Shown: positions 24,922 to 34,222, numbered from the stretch's first letter. The stretch: 40,935 nucleotides of DNA from Clostridiales bacterium GWF2_38_85 (GCA_001797275.1 MGOY01000004.1:1-40935), one strand, 5' to 3'. The notes: a model not told the origin generated them from the sequence alone. Made by a program: numbers and translations.

Positions 24922-25026
24922 TATATAAAACTAACAAATGAATTACACAAGCCATTCGATAGAAACCGTTAATTTTTGGTTCTTTATAGAATGATAAAAT
25001 CAAAATTCATTTGTTAGTTTAATATA
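24922..25026 (-). mobile_element. MITE copy D with a different central hairpin
   Basis: 105 bp with the same ends as copy C (TATATAAAACTAACAAATGA; CATTTGTTAGTTTAATATA), but the centre is another hairpin: CATTCGATAGAAACC (24953-24967) against GGTTCTTTATAGAATG (24978-24993). It lies between the divergent trpB2 and sigK transcription units, about 30 bp before the sigK start codon. Confidence 0.85.
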
Positions 25027-25055
25027 TATTAGTATGATAATTAGGAGGCATCTGT

Positions 25056-25775
25056 ATGTTCAATATAATTATGAGTATGCTATCACAGTTGTATTTTTTA
25101 TTTTTGCGTGTATCGGGAAGTTATTCATTCCCTGCTCCGCTTACCAGAGAGGAAGAATCAGAATATTTTGATAAATATAAGAAGGGCGATATGGAAGCAA
25201 GAGCGAAGCTGATTGAACATAATTTGCGGCTTGTAGCACATATAGTCAAAAAATATTACACAACAAGCAAGGATCAGGATGATCTGATTTCAATTGGAAC
25301 AATAGGATTGATTAAAGCAATCGACAGCTTTAATCCCGACAACGGAACACGTTTTGCGACTTATGCGGGAAAATGCTTGCAAAACGAAATTCTGATGCAC
25401 TTTCGTACCCAGAAACGACTCAACTGCGAAACCTCAATTGATGATGCTGTCGACATTGATAAAGACGGAAATCCTTTGACATACATGGATGTGATCTGTT
25501 TTGAAGATGATATCGTAGAACAGCTTGATTTGAAATTCAAGAGTGAGTTAGTCTCCAAAGCTATGAAGGAAAAGTTAAACGACAGAGAGCGCAACATTAT
25601 TATTATGCGACACGGGCTTTGCACTAACGGAAAAGTATATACTCAACGTGAGGTAGCAAAAATCATGAAAATCTCACGTTCTTATGTTTCACGCCTTGAA
25701 AAAGGTGCGTTGAACAAGATGCATCAATATATAATCAACTCTGAAAGCAAAAAACAATATAAAACAAAAAAATAG
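25056..25775 (+). CDS. sigK: Sporulation sigma factor sigma-K
   Basis: 239 aa. A hydrophobic N-terminal pro-sequence (LSQLYFLFLRVSG) is followed by FPAPLTREEESEYFDKYKKGD, region 2 (LIEHNLRLVAHIVKKYY, DLISIGTIGLIKAIDSFNPDNGTRFATYA) and region 4 (LNDRERNIIIMRHGL, TQREVAKIMKISRSYVSRLEKGAL), all diagnostic of pro-sigma-K. It directs late mother-cell (coat and cortex) genes in sporulation after pro-peptide cleavage. The gene is continuous, not split by a skin element. SD AGGAGG. MITE copy D occupies the normal promoter position. Confidence 0.93.
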   Translation: MFNIIMSMLSQLYFLFLRVSGSYSFPAPLTREEESEYFDKYKKGDMEARAKLIEHNLRLVAHIVKKYYTTSKDQDDLISIGTIGLIKAIDSFNPDNGTRFATYAGKCLQNEILMHFRTQKRLNCETSIDDAVDIDKDGNPLTYMDVICFEDDIVEQLDLKFKSELVSKAMKEKLNDRERNIIIMRHGLCTNGKVYTQREVAKIMKISRSYVSRLEKGALNKMHQYIINSESKKQYKTKK

Positions 25776-25805
25776 AGTAATATTCAATATATTTATTGAT
25801 TTTAC

Positions 25806-25834
25806 TTTACAAATCAGTCATTAGACTATATAAT
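25806..25834 (+). promoter_or_regulatory. Promoter of the PHP/DUF4855 operon
   Basis: TTTACA (25806-25811), 17 bp, TATAAT (25829-25834), 35 bp before the PHP start codon. Confidence 0.65.
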
Positions 25835-25869
25835 AAGATTGAAATAAATTCACATCGGAGATACAAAAT

Positions 25870-26826
25870 ATGAGTCAAATAAAATATCTTCTGCCTAAAG
25901 AAGGTGAATTTTACAAAACTAATCTTCATGCGCATACTACTGTTTCGGATGGAGCCTTTACCCCCGAACAGATGAAATCCGAATATATGAAGAAAGGATA
26001 TTCGGCCATAGCTTATACTGACCATAATAAACTGACCGACCACAATGATTTATGTGATGAAAGCTTTATCGCGATAAATGGCTTTGAATGTGATATCTAT
26101 GAATCGGGAAAATCAGATTTTGCTTCTATGAGAACCTACCACTTGAATTTTCTTGACACTGACCCTAAAGAAAACACTCAAGCAAAAATAGATTCGATTT
26201 GGCCCCGCCCTGCTTATGACGATATGAACGGCATCAATGCATATATCGAAAAAATGAATTCTCTCGGATTCCTTACAACCTACAACCATCCATATTGGTC
26301 TCTTCAAAATTTCGATGATATCAAGATACTGAAAGGAATCTGGGCATTCGAGATATACAACCATGGCTGCGAGGTTGAGGGCCTCAACGGTTATGCACCT
26401 CAAACTTATGATGAGCTGCTAAGGCTGGGTAACAGTATGTATTGTGTCATGACAGACGACAACCATAATCACAATCCGCTGGATAGTCAATACAATGATT
26501 CTTTCGGTGGTTTTACAATGATAAAAGCTGAGTCACTGTCATATGAAAATATAATAAAATCCATGAAAGAAGGCAACTTCTACTGCTCGATGAGTCCACA
26601 GATACATGAATTATATATCGAAGAAAATACTTTGGTTGTTAAGTGCGATCCGGTGCAGTCGATATTTGTAACATCATCGCATCGCATATGCCACAGATGC
26701 ATCGCTCCTGCAGGTGAAACAATCACATCAGCATCATATAAGCTGACCGGAAATGAAGGTTATATCAGAGTTACCTGCAAAACAACTGATGGGAAATTTG
26801 CAAATAGCAATGCATACTTCATATAA
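25870..26826 (+). CDS. PHP-domain metal-dependent hydrolase-like protein
   Basis: 318 aa. The N-terminal PHP signature is clear: NLHAHTTVSDGAFTPEQM, AIAYTDHNKLTDH, ..NGFECD, YNHPYWSL and VMTDDNHNH supply the His/Asp metal ligands. PHP enzymes are phosphoesterases such as histidinol phosphatase or nucleotide phosphatases. The last about 60 residues look like a beta-sandwich cap. No signal peptide. It is 24 bp from the secreted DUF4855 gene and probably co-transcribed, which hints at carbohydrate or envelope metabolism (inference). Confidence 0.82.
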   Translation: MSQIKYLLPKEGEFYKTNLHAHTTVSDGAFTPEQMKSEYMKKGYSAIAYTDHNKLTDHNDLCDESFIAINGFECDIYESGKSDFASMRTYHLNFLDTDPKENTQAKIDSIWPRPAYDDMNGINAYIEKMNSLGFLTTYNHPYWSLQNFDDIKILKGIWAFEIYNHGCEVEGLNGYAPQTYDELLRLGNSMYCVMTDDNHNHNPLDSQYNDSFGGFTMIKAESLSYENIIKSMKEGNFYCSMSPQIHELYIEENTLVVKCDPVQSIFVTSSHRICHRCIAPAGETITSASYKLTGNEGYIRVTCKTTDGKFANSNAYFI

Positions 26827-26850
26827 AAAGAACAAGGAAGGCAATTTAAA

Positions 26851-28980
26851 ATGAAAAAAGGACTGGCGATAATTATGGCATTATTCATAGGTATGTCATC
26901 GATGGTGACAGCTTCAGCAGAATCAGACGGGACAAGCAATGTTGCGTTCGGGATGAAATATACTGTTGAGACTGAAGTCCCCGACTCCAATAGCTATAAT
27001 CAGGACAAGGATACCGATTACATGCTCACTGATGGTGAAAGCAGCAGCACAACAGCATATAGTAATCCTCAATGGGTTAAGTATTATCGTGCAGTTAGCA
27101 GAACAGTAACCATCGATCTCAAGGATATGTATGCAATTACCGGTATAAACTGTGGTTTCCTGCAAAATAAGGGAGCAGGTATATACTGTCCTCAACATAT
27201 GGTTGTTTCGGTATCCGAAAACGGTATAGACTTTATGAAGGTTTCTGACATTGAGAATCCCGTTCCGAACGATCAGGGAGCTGTAACAAGAGCTGTTTAT
27301 GAAGTTGATTTTAGCGACAAATACAAGGCACGGTATATCAGGTTCTACTTTAATGTTGACGTCAATACTTATGCTGATGAATTTCAGGTATTCGGCAAAG
27401 CTGTTGACGGCAGCGAAAAAGAATTTATTGCAACAAACCCGAAGGAATACTACAACTCGTATGAAACACTTGATTCAATTGACGGTTACCAGGATGTCAT
27501 GCTTCTCTACACAGGCTATTACCCGGAAAATGCAGCTGTAGTTGACAATAACAAAGCTGCTTTGCTTCCTTATGTAGGATATATAAATGTAAGCAATAAA
27601 GTAGTCGATACCATGTTCGATGCTTTTATATTCACTTATGTCGGCGGCAGATCTCCGAGTGAAATTCCGAATAAAAAAGATTCTGATCCTATAATCGGCG
27701 TCGGAACAACAACCTCCCGTTCGATTATGAGCGACTGGGTTTATATGCTTGATAAGGTGTTTCTTGCTGATTATAATCTTGACGCTTTAAATGCCGCAAC
27801 AGCACAGGTTAAATCCGATCTGTCGCTTGATGCTAATCACAAATCCGCTGTATATATAACACTTCCATATCCAAAGGTGTCCGAGTTCGACTTTGGCGAT
27901 TACGACGGAGATGATGTTGTTAACAAACTGTTATCGGTTGAAGATTGTGCCAAGGCTGAGAAATGGTTCATTGAAGAAGCTCTGCAACGCTGGGATGAAG
28001 CCGGATATGAAAACCTTGAGCTTAAGGGCTTCTATTGGGAAAACGAATCAATAAGCTATGGCAGAAACGAGGATGAACTCGAACTTGTTACCGCTTGTGT
28101 TGCGGCGGTTCATGAATTCGAGGGTATGCAGTGTATAGTAATTCCCTTCTACCAAGCATCGGGTATTGAATATTATAAAGAAATCGGTTTTGACTGCGCA
28201 TTTATGCAGCCCAACCTTTCCTTCAATGAAACACTGCAGGATGAGCCTTTATTAATGATGGAGGACTTTGCTGAAGCATGCAAGAAATTCAATCTTGCTG
28301 TTGAGATGGAGATACATCATAACCTCATTTCTAAAGGCCGTGAATTGGGTAAATTCTACGAAGCATATATGCAGGCATGCTCACAGAACGGCATGATGGA
28401 AAACACGCCGCATGCTTATTATCAGGGTGCCGGTCCCGGTGTTATTTATAATTGTGCAAAATCAGCAGACCCGTATTTAAGATACATTTACGATACAACA
28501 TACAAATTTATAAAACATACCCTCTCGTTTTCCAAAGATATAAAGGGTTATGCCGAAGGTGGAGAAGCTGTTGCAGGTAAAAACTTCACCGGACAAATTG
28601 GAATTGAAGGCGACTGGTATAACGGTGATGTTACATTTGAGGTGGTTAATGAACCCGAGCATGGTTCTGTCAGAGTTCTAAACTCGTACGAAAAATATTA
28701 CTATATGTCCGATGATGATTACATCGGCCCCGACACCTTTGAAGTTAAAATATCATATATCAACGGTTACATCGAAAACTTTACAGTAAACTTGACGGTT
28801 GTATCTGAAGATGCTTCACAAGCCGAAAGTATTATTGAATCAACAGCGAACAAAGATTCGAATTCCGGAGATCTTGCAAAGACAATTGGTATTGCTGCAG
28901 CAGCAATTACCGGGGTTGCTTTATTAGGTTTTGCGATTGTAAAAATCAACGATTCAAAAAAAAGAAAGAAAAATAAATAA
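26851..28980 (+). CDS. Secreted DUF4855 protein with discoidin-like domain and C-terminal anchor
   Basis: 709 aa. Signal peptide MKKGLAIIMALFIGMSS..TASA, cut near residue 24. Residues about 30-190 resemble an F5/8 type C (discoidin) carbohydrate-binding fold (RTVTIDLKDMYAITGINCGF, ARYIRFYF). Residues about 200-560 match DUF4855 (DVMLLYTGYYPE, LPYVGYI, FDAFIFTYVGGR, LKGFYWENESISYG), a TIM-barrel-like family near glycoside hydrolases. A beta domain follows, then TM helix GIAAAAITGVALLGFAIV and a KKRKKNK tail. Likely a surface polysaccharide-binding or degrading protein. SD AAGGAAGG. Confidence 0.85.
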   Translation: MKKGLAIIMALFIGMSSMVTASAESDGTSNVAFGMKYTVETEVPDSNSYNQDKDTDYMLTDGESSSTTAYSNPQWVKYYRAVSRTVTIDLKDMYAITGINCGFLQNKGAGIYCPQHMVVSVSENGIDFMKVSDIENPVPNDQGAVTRAVYEVDFSDKYKARYIRFYFNVDVNTYADEFQVFGKAVDGSEKEFIATNPKEYYNSYETLDSIDGYQDVMLLYTGYYPENAAVVDNNKAALLPYVGYINVSNKVVDTMFDAFIFTYVGGRSPSEIPNKKDSDPIIGVGTTTSRSIMSDWVYMLDKVFLADYNLDALNAATAQVKSDLSLDANHKSAVYITLPYPKVSEFDFGDYDGDDVVNKLLSVEDCAKAEKWFIEEALQRWDEAGYENLELKGFYWENESISYGRNEDELELVTACVAAVHEFEGMQCIVIPFYQASGIEYYKEIGFDCAFMQPNLSFNETLQDEPLLMMEDFAEACKKFNLAVEMEIHHNLISKGRELGKFYEAYMQACSQNGMMENTPHAYYQGAGPGVIYNCAKSADPYLRYIYDTTYKFIKHTLSFSKDIKGYAEGGEAVAGKNFTGQIGIEGDWYNGDVTFEVVNEPEHGSVRVLNSYEKYYYMSDDDYIGPDTFEVKISYINGYIENFTVNLTVVSEDASQAESIIESTANKDSNSGDLAKTIGIAAAAITGVALLGFAIVKINDSKKRKKNK

Positions 28981-29024
28981 CCTATGCTTGTTGAATTAAT
29001 GGTGCATTAGATGTTGATTAAGTA

Positions 29025-29061
29025 GTTGAATGGGCTGCCAAACGGCAGCCCATTCAACTTT
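29025..29061. terminator. Strong terminator
   Basis: 15-bp perfect stem GTTGAATGGGCTGCC (29025-29039) with 29044-29058, loop AAAC, then TTTA. Serves the DUF4855 operon and possibly nrdG from the other side. Confidence 0.85.
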
Positions 29062-29078
29062 ATCGAAAGGATTTTGAA

Positions 29079-29768
29079 TTATTCGAATTTTATATTTGGT
29101 TGACACAGCTTCATCTTTTCAGCAAAAGCTTTCATCTGAAGCTGTGTATAAGGCGTTTTATTCACTCTATCTTCGTCTTCATCGAGATAATACTCAGGCT
29201 TGCGGTATTTGTTGAGTGAATATCTCGGTACAACCGGAAGCTCTTTTGACATTGTTATAAGATCACTCTCATCCAACTCCGGTGCTACCGTTGTCCTGAC
29301 CTCAAATTCAACTCCGCTGTTTATAAGAAGCCATATAGTCTCGATAACATCGTCTGCAGTTGCACCATCTCCGCAGATTTCGCTATATTGTGCTTTAGGA
29401 GCCTTGTAGTCAACTGCATAAAAATCACACAATTTGAGCTTTAGGAGCTGTTCGATGACATCAGGATTTGAACCGTTTGTGTCAAGCTTAACTTTATAAC
29501 CGAAGCTTCTGATATATTCAATGAACTCAATCAGATCAGGCTGTAATGTCGGCTCGCCACCTGTTATGACTACTCCTTCGATATCACCGCGTCGCTTTTC
29601 GAGAAACTTATCAAGCTCTTCTTCATCAATCATATCATCCATTCCGTCAATCAGCGAACGGTTATGACAATAATAACAATTATAATTGCAATAAGGAAGG
29701 AATATTACGCAAGCGATTGTTTCCGGATAATCGACAAACGAGTTTTTAACCAGACCTACAACGGTCAT
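29079..29768 (-). CDS. nrdG: Anaerobic ribonucleotide reductase activating protein
   Basis: 229 aa radical SAM activase. Cluster motif CNYNCYYC gives C27, C31 and C34; GGEPTLQPDLIEFI and KLDTNGSNP follow, as expected of NrdG and its pyruvate formate-lyase-activase-like relatives. It would install the glycyl radical on NrdD using SAM. Only 7 bp separate it from nrdD. It is longer than the E. coli type (about 154 aa), matching the Clostridia/archaeal long type. Confidence 0.92.
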   Translation of the reverse strand: MTVVGLVKNSFVDYPETIACVIFLPYCNYNCYYCHNRSLIDGMDDMIDEEELDKFLEKRRGDIEGVVITGGEPTLQPDLIEFIEYIRSFGYKVKLDTNGSNPDVIEQLLKLKLCDFYAVDYKAPKAQYSEICGDGATADDVIETIWLLINSGVEFEVRTTVAPELDESDLITMSKELPVVPRYSLNKYRKPEYYLDEDEDRVNKTPYTQLQMKAFAEKMKLCQPNIKFE

Positions 29769-29775
29769 TAGTTTG

Positions 29776-31866
29776 TCACTCCTTGATTACATACTTCTTA
29801 CGAAGCATATATTCTTCACGTTTTCCGGTATTGTAGTTCTGTACCGGCCGCAGGTATCCGACAACACGGCTCCATACCTCGGTATTTGCTCCGCATTCGG
29901 GGCAGGTGAAATGCTCGCCGCTGATATATCCATGATCTTGGCAGATTGAGAAGGTGGGAGTGAATGAGATGTAGGGAAGCTTATATTTTGTGAATGCTTT
30001 CTTCAACAGGTTCTTTGCTATCTCAATATCCTTTATTTCTTCGCCGAGGTAAAGGTGGAGAACCGTACCGCCAGTATAAAGAGACTGAAGTTCATCCTGA
30101 AGATCAAGAGTTTCAAATATATCATCTGTGAATCCGACAGGAAGCTGTGAGGAGTTTGTATAGTAGGGTATATTTTCGCCTGCAGTTATGATATCCGAGT
30201 ATCTGTCTATATCTTTCTTTGCAAGACGGTAGCTCGTGCCTTCAGCAGGTGTTGCTTCAAGGTTATAATAATGACCGGTTTCATCTTGTATTTCTTTAAT
30301 CATATCACGCATATAATTGAGAGTTTTGATAGCAAATTCCTGACCTTCGGGAGTAGTTATATCCTTGTCGATGCCAAACAGGTTCTGGCATGCTTCATTA
30401 AGTCCGATAAGTCCGATTGTATTGAAGTGGTTAAACCAATAGCATCCGGTCTTCGCTTTGACATCCTTAAGGAAGTTTGCCGAGTAGGGATAAAGCCCTT
30501 TCTCTGTCTGATCCTCAATTATTTTGCGTTTGATTTCAAGGCTATTCTTTGCAAGATTCATCTGCTGCCACAGTCTGATAAAGAACTCTGACTCTGTCTT
30601 TGACAGGTAGCCTATTCTCGGGAGGTTGATTGTTACAACGCCGATTGAACCGGTGAGAGGATTGGCGCCGAACAGTCCACCGCCTCTCTTGCGAAGCTCG
30701 GAAGTATTAAGTCTTAAGCGGCAGCACATCGATAATGCATCTTCAGGCGAAAGATCCGAGTTGATATAATTAGAGAAATAAGGAACACCGTATTTGCAGG
30801 TGATTTCCATGAATTTCTGAACAACAGGGCTTTCCCAGGCAAAATCTTTCGTTACATTGATTGTTGGGATTGGGAAAGTGAATACTCTTCCCTTTGCATC
30901 GCCTTCCATCATAACATCGCAATATGCCATGTTAAGCATATCCATTTCATACCGAAAATCACCATATGTATCCTCCGTTATCTTTCCACCCCAGATAACA
31001 TTCTGGTCTTTCAGTGTACGTGGCGGGATGATATCGAATGTGAGATTCGAGAATGGGCATTGGAAGCCGACTCTTGTCGGGACATTGAGGTTGAATATGA
31101 ATTCCTGTAATGCCTGTTTAACTGTTTTATAATCAAGCTTATCATATCTTATGAATGGTGCGCAATAGGTGTCAAAGGACGACCATGCCTGTGCTCCTGC
31201 GCTTTCACCTTGAGTCGTGAATGTTGAATTTACAATCTGTCCGAGGAATGAGCGAAGGTGCTTGGGCGGTTTTGATTCAACCTTACCGGGAACGCCGCCA
31301 AATCCATTGGTGAGAATCTGTCTTAGATCCCAGCCGGCACAATACGGACCGAAAAACCCAAGGTCATGAAGATAAATATCACCGGAAAGATGAGCTTCTC
31401 TTATATCGTCAGAATAAATTTCATGAAGCCAATAATTCTTTGTGAACGCTTCGCGGACGTAGTTATTGAGTCCGTTTATAGATTTCTGAGTATTTGCATT
31501 TTCATTTATCTGCCAGTCTTTATCGTTGAGATATTCACCGAACATGTTAATTGTTGCACCGATGAGCGCATTGGACTCACGCGCAGAACGTCTTTTTTCA
31601 CGATAAAGAATAAATGCTTTTGCAGTCTTGGCATGACCTGCTTCAATAAGCACCTTTTCAACTATATCCTGTATTCCTTCAACATCAGCAATACCGTCAG
31701 GATAGGTTAGGTCAGCTATTCTGACAACCTCATCACCAAGCTTTTCCGATGTTGCAAAATCATTACCGCCAACAGCATTTGCTGCCCTAAAAATTGCAAG
31801 AACGATTTTTTCTTTCTTGAATGGTACATTAGATCTGTCTCTTTTGATAATTTGTTTCAATGACAT
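29776..31866 (-). CDS. nrdD: Anaerobic ribonucleoside-triphosphate reductase
   Basis: 696 aa. ATP-cone at residues 1-95 (IIKRDRSNVPFKKEKIVLAIFRAANAVGGNDF), catalytic barrel, C-terminal zinc site (SICQDHGYISGEHFTCPECG) and glycyl-radical site RVVGYLRPVQNYNTGK with the radical Gly near 670. It makes dNTPs under anaerobiosis and is oxygen-sensitive. A second allosteric layer is transcriptional: two NrdR boxes cover its promoter. Confidence 0.95.
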   Translation of the reverse strand: MSLKQIIKRDRSNVPFKKEKIVLAIFRAANAVGGNDFATSEKLGDEVVRIADLTYPDGIADVEGIQDIVEKVLIEAGHAKTAKAFILYREKRRSARESNALIGATINMFGEYLNDKDWQINENANTQKSINGLNNYVREAFTKNYWLHEIYSDDIREAHLSGDIYLHDLGFFGPYCAGWDLRQILTNGFGGVPGKVESKPPKHLRSFLGQIVNSTFTTQGESAGAQAWSSFDTYCAPFIRYDKLDYKTVKQALQEFIFNLNVPTRVGFQCPFSNLTFDIIPPRTLKDQNVIWGGKITEDTYGDFRYEMDMLNMAYCDVMMEGDAKGRVFTFPIPTINVTKDFAWESPVVQKFMEITCKYGVPYFSNYINSDLSPEDALSMCCRLRLNTSELRKRGGGLFGANPLTGSIGVVTINLPRIGYLSKTESEFFIRLWQQMNLAKNSLEIKRKIIEDQTEKGLYPYSANFLKDVKAKTGCYWFNHFNTIGLIGLNEACQNLFGIDKDITTPEGQEFAIKTLNYMRDMIKEIQDETGHYYNLEATPAEGTSYRLAKKDIDRYSDIITAGENIPYYTNSSQLPVGFTDDIFETLDLQDELQSLYTGGTVLHLYLGEEIKDIEIAKNLLKKAFTKYKLPYISFTPTFSICQDHGYISGEHFTCPECGANTEVWSRVVGYLRPVQNYNTGKREEYMLRKKYVIKE

Positions 31867-31934
31867 ATAGAATCCCCCAGTTGTGTTTTTAACATTATTT
31901 TTTATTTATTTCAATTACTGTCCTATTTAATACC

Positions 31935-32004
31935 CACAATATATATGTATATCATTTTTATGAGACACTATATATAGTATATCATAGCATGTATAACTTG
32001 TCAA
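31935..32004 (-). promoter_or_regulatory. nrdDG promoter with two NrdR boxes
   Basis: Minus strand -35 TTGACA (31999-32004), 17 bp, -10 TATACT (31976-31981). NrdR-like boxes CACAATATATATGTAT (31935-31950) and ACACTATATATAGTAT (31965-31980) have centres exactly 30 bp apart, three helical turns as usual for NrdR. One covers the -10, so dATP-responsive repression is expected. nrdR is not in this window. Confidence 0.85.
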
Positions 32005-32095
32005 TATGTTTTGCCAACATTTTTTATATATTTTATTTTTATACTATTTTTGAGTTATATCAATGATTTATTAACTAAATGCTTCTCATTAAAAT

Positions 32096-32129
32096 ACCAC
32101 TTCCGGAATTTAATAATTCCGGAAGTGGT
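32096..32129 (-). terminator. Terminator after the 217-aa protein gene
   Basis: 15-bp perfect arms ACCACTTCCGGAATT (32096-32110) and 32115-32129, loop of 4; only ATTTT follows on the minus strand. Confidence 0.65.
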
Positions 32130-32152
32130 TAATGCTATATTAAGTGTAACTC

Positions 32153-32806
32153 TTATTGTCGTTGAGCAAATATCATTTCAGCAATTTGTCTTCTGGTAGT
32201 TTCATACATACCGTAAACACTCGTAACCTTGTCAGCAACATCATCTTCATCACAGTTATCACTTATTGCATTGATACATGCTTGGATAACTGATTTGTCC
32301 GACAGCAGCAATTCTGCTTGTTTAGTTTCTGATGGTCCTTTAAGATCATCGTACATCTTTTCGTACAGCTTCAACAGCTGTTGGTTTGTTGTTTCCCTTG
32401 ACTGTACTGCTGCTGCAACAGCTTCGGCTTTTGCCTGATCACCGAATCCACCGTTCGGACTTTCATTCACAGCCATAGCACCCATCATACTAATTGCTTC
32501 ATGAATATGTTGGCTATCCATATGAATCATATCGATTCTCTGAAGCACATATTCCAGTGTCAAGGATTGTTGAGTTGCTGTCTGAGCTATTGGCTCAGTC
32601 TTCTTTATTTCTGTGTTGTTTATGTTATCGTTCATTGTCTGTTCCTCCAAAATTTTATTTGGCGGACACGCAAGGCATATTGTGTTTTCATCTACAAAGC
32701 GTGCCCTGCCATTTTTAACAAGACCTTTTGCCCGCTTCGGGTAGGTCGCTTCGTACTTATTGCCTTTTTCATCGATAACAACAATGTTTTTTCCGATGGG
32801 TGTCAT
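32153..32806 (-). CDS. Conserved hypothetical protein
   Basis: 217 aa, not assigned to a named family. The N-terminal 55 residues are basic and compact (GKNIVVIDEKGNKYEATYPKRAKGLVKNGRARFVDE, then ICLACPPN), a short beta segment recurrent at the start of Clostridia proteins. Residues 75-217 are helical and Gln/Ala/Glu-rich, with YVLQRIDMIHMDSQHIHEAI and RQIAEMIFAQRQ possibly forming coiled coils. No signal peptide or membrane helix. The SD AAGAGGGG touches ATG 32806, so the true start is not certain. It stands alone between nrdD and a surface protein gene. Confidence 0.65.
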   Translation of the reverse strand: MTPIGKNIVVIDEKGNKYEATYPKRAKGLVKNGRARFVDENTICLACPPNKILEEQTMNDNINNTEIKKTEPIAQTATQQSLTLEYVLQRIDMIHMDSQHIHEAISMMGAMAVNESPNGGFGDQAKAEAVAAAVQSRETTNQQLLKLYEKMYDDLKGPSETKQAELLLSDKSVIQACINAISDNCDEDDVADKVTSVYGMYETTRRQIAEMIFAQRQ

Positions 32807-32947
32807 CCCCTCTTGTTTTCGATTGAACTGCTGTTTTTAATTTAATTTGTGCTGCAAATTAATATGTTATGGGTGCCGTCCCCAAGTTCAATCATCATTA
32901 TACTTTATCTATTAATGTTTGTCAACAGAAATTTCCTATAAAATCAA

Positions 32948-32977
32948 CAGAACGCCTTCAAACGAAAGCGTTCTGTT
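32948..32977. terminator. Terminator after the surface protein gene
   Basis: CAGAACGC (32948-32955) pairs with GCGTTCTG (32966-32973), with TTTT on the plus side. Confidence 0.6.
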
Positions 32978-32992
32978 TTATGACTAAATTTA

Positions 32993-34222
32993 TTATGCGC
33001 GTTTCTTGGAAACTACTATTGCAGCACCAGCCAATGAAACAAGAGCTATGATTGTAAAACCAACATAACCGTTGTCGCCTGTCGGAGGAGGAGTTGTTCC
33101 TTCTGTTTCGCCATATACTTCAACTTCGCTTACGAATACCCAGCTGGATACATGTGTGAATTCAAATTTAACATACTGACCTTCAGTTGCTGCATCAAGT
33201 TCAGCCATGTAAAGTGCTGTAGCACTTGTGTCTGCATTATCATATGCAAGATCGCCGACTTCAGTCCAGTCTGTTCCGTTATCTGAAACAGAGACTTTTA
33301 TATTTGATGGAGCTGTAATACCAACACCGCTGTCGGTTAATGTCTGAACTGCAAAGCTTGTTAATGTCTCCTTTGCGCCAAGATCAACAACAACCTCAGA
33401 AATTTGGCATTCATCCGGAAGCATATCGGCTGCATTGAAGTTAAGACCAACAAATGCTGCATTACTGTATGCTGCTTCTTCAGCTTTAAGACCGTCTGTT
33501 AGATCCTTACCTGATTCGTCCGGATAAGGAATTGCATCATTTGCATCAGCATAAAGCCCCTTTAATGTATAGGACTTGCCTGCTGCGAGGTTAGCTATTG
33601 TTGTTTCGCCAGTCTGTGATTCTTCAGTTGCACCACCGGGTATAACTATTTCGAATTTTTCAACAGTAACTGTAATATCTGTTGATGCGCCTGAGCACCA
33701 GACTTGAATTCCGTCAATTATTAATTCGTCGGAATCGTTCAATACAAGGTCCTTAGTTCCAAGATATAAGTCTGCTGCTGTTCCATTATACATCTTAAGA
33801 TCAAATACATCAATTGAAAGTTCATATTCGCCTGTTGTTATGTCACCGGCACCATCATATGTAGCATCAGGAATAAAATGATGCACATATATTGTATCTG
33901 CTCCGGAGATTAAACGAATTGATGTACATGCTGTTGCATCCTCGACCTTAAATTTAATGTTGAGCTTTGCGTCATCTTCTTCTGTTAATACAATAGCTTC
34001 GTTTAGTACGCTTGAAATCCAAGGCCATGAGCCGGGAGCTGTCGCAACTAATTTGTCATCGGAAAAATCTGTACTGACAGAATTTGAATTAGCGTCGTTA
34101 TTTGTCCATGTTGCATTGCTTTCATCAATCAGGTTAATAACAGTATCAGCAGCCTGAGCCGGAATAACTGTTAAAGCGAAGATTAATGTCAGAGATAGAA
34201 TTAAAGCTAATTTCTTCTTCAT
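32993..34222 (-). CDS. Secreted cell-wall-anchored protein with discoidin-like domain
   Basis: 409 aa, acidic. Signal peptide MKKKLALILSLTLIFALTVIPAQA. Residues about 25-195 are a beta-rich N-terminal domain, and about 205-375 resemble an F5/8 C domain (ISEVVVDLGAKETLTSFAVQT, IKVSVSDNGTDWTEVGDL, GQYVKFEFTHVSSWVFVSEVEVYG). The C-terminus PPPTGDNGYVGFTIIALVSLAGAAI ending in KKRA has the layout of a sortase signal (PxTG, hydrophobic stretch, basic tail). Probably a carbohydrate-binding surface protein. Its own promoter lies upstream and a terminator follows. Confidence 0.8.
   Translation of the reverse strand: MKKKLALILSLTLIFALTVIPAQAADTVINLIDESNATWTNNDANSNSVSTDFSDDKLVATAPGSWPWISSVLNEAIVLTEEDDAKLNIKFKVEDATACTSIRLISGADTIYVHHFIPDATYDGAGDITTGEYELSIDVFDLKMYNGTAADLYLGTKDLVLNDSDELIIDGIQVWCSGASTDITVTVEKFEIVIPGGATEESQTGETTIANLAAGKSYTLKGLYADANDAIPYPDESGKDLTDGLKAEEAAYSNAAFVGLNFNAADMLPDECQISEVVVDLGAKETLTSFAVQTLTDSGVGITAPSNIKVSVSDNGTDWTEVGDLAYDNADTSATALYMAELDAATEGQYVKFEFTHVSSWVFVSEVEVYGETEGTTPPPTGDNGYVGFTIIALVSLAGAAIVVSKKRA

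Noticed and set aside
25056-25775. Skin element splitting sigK
   Set aside because: The gene is continuous from pro-sequence to region 4.
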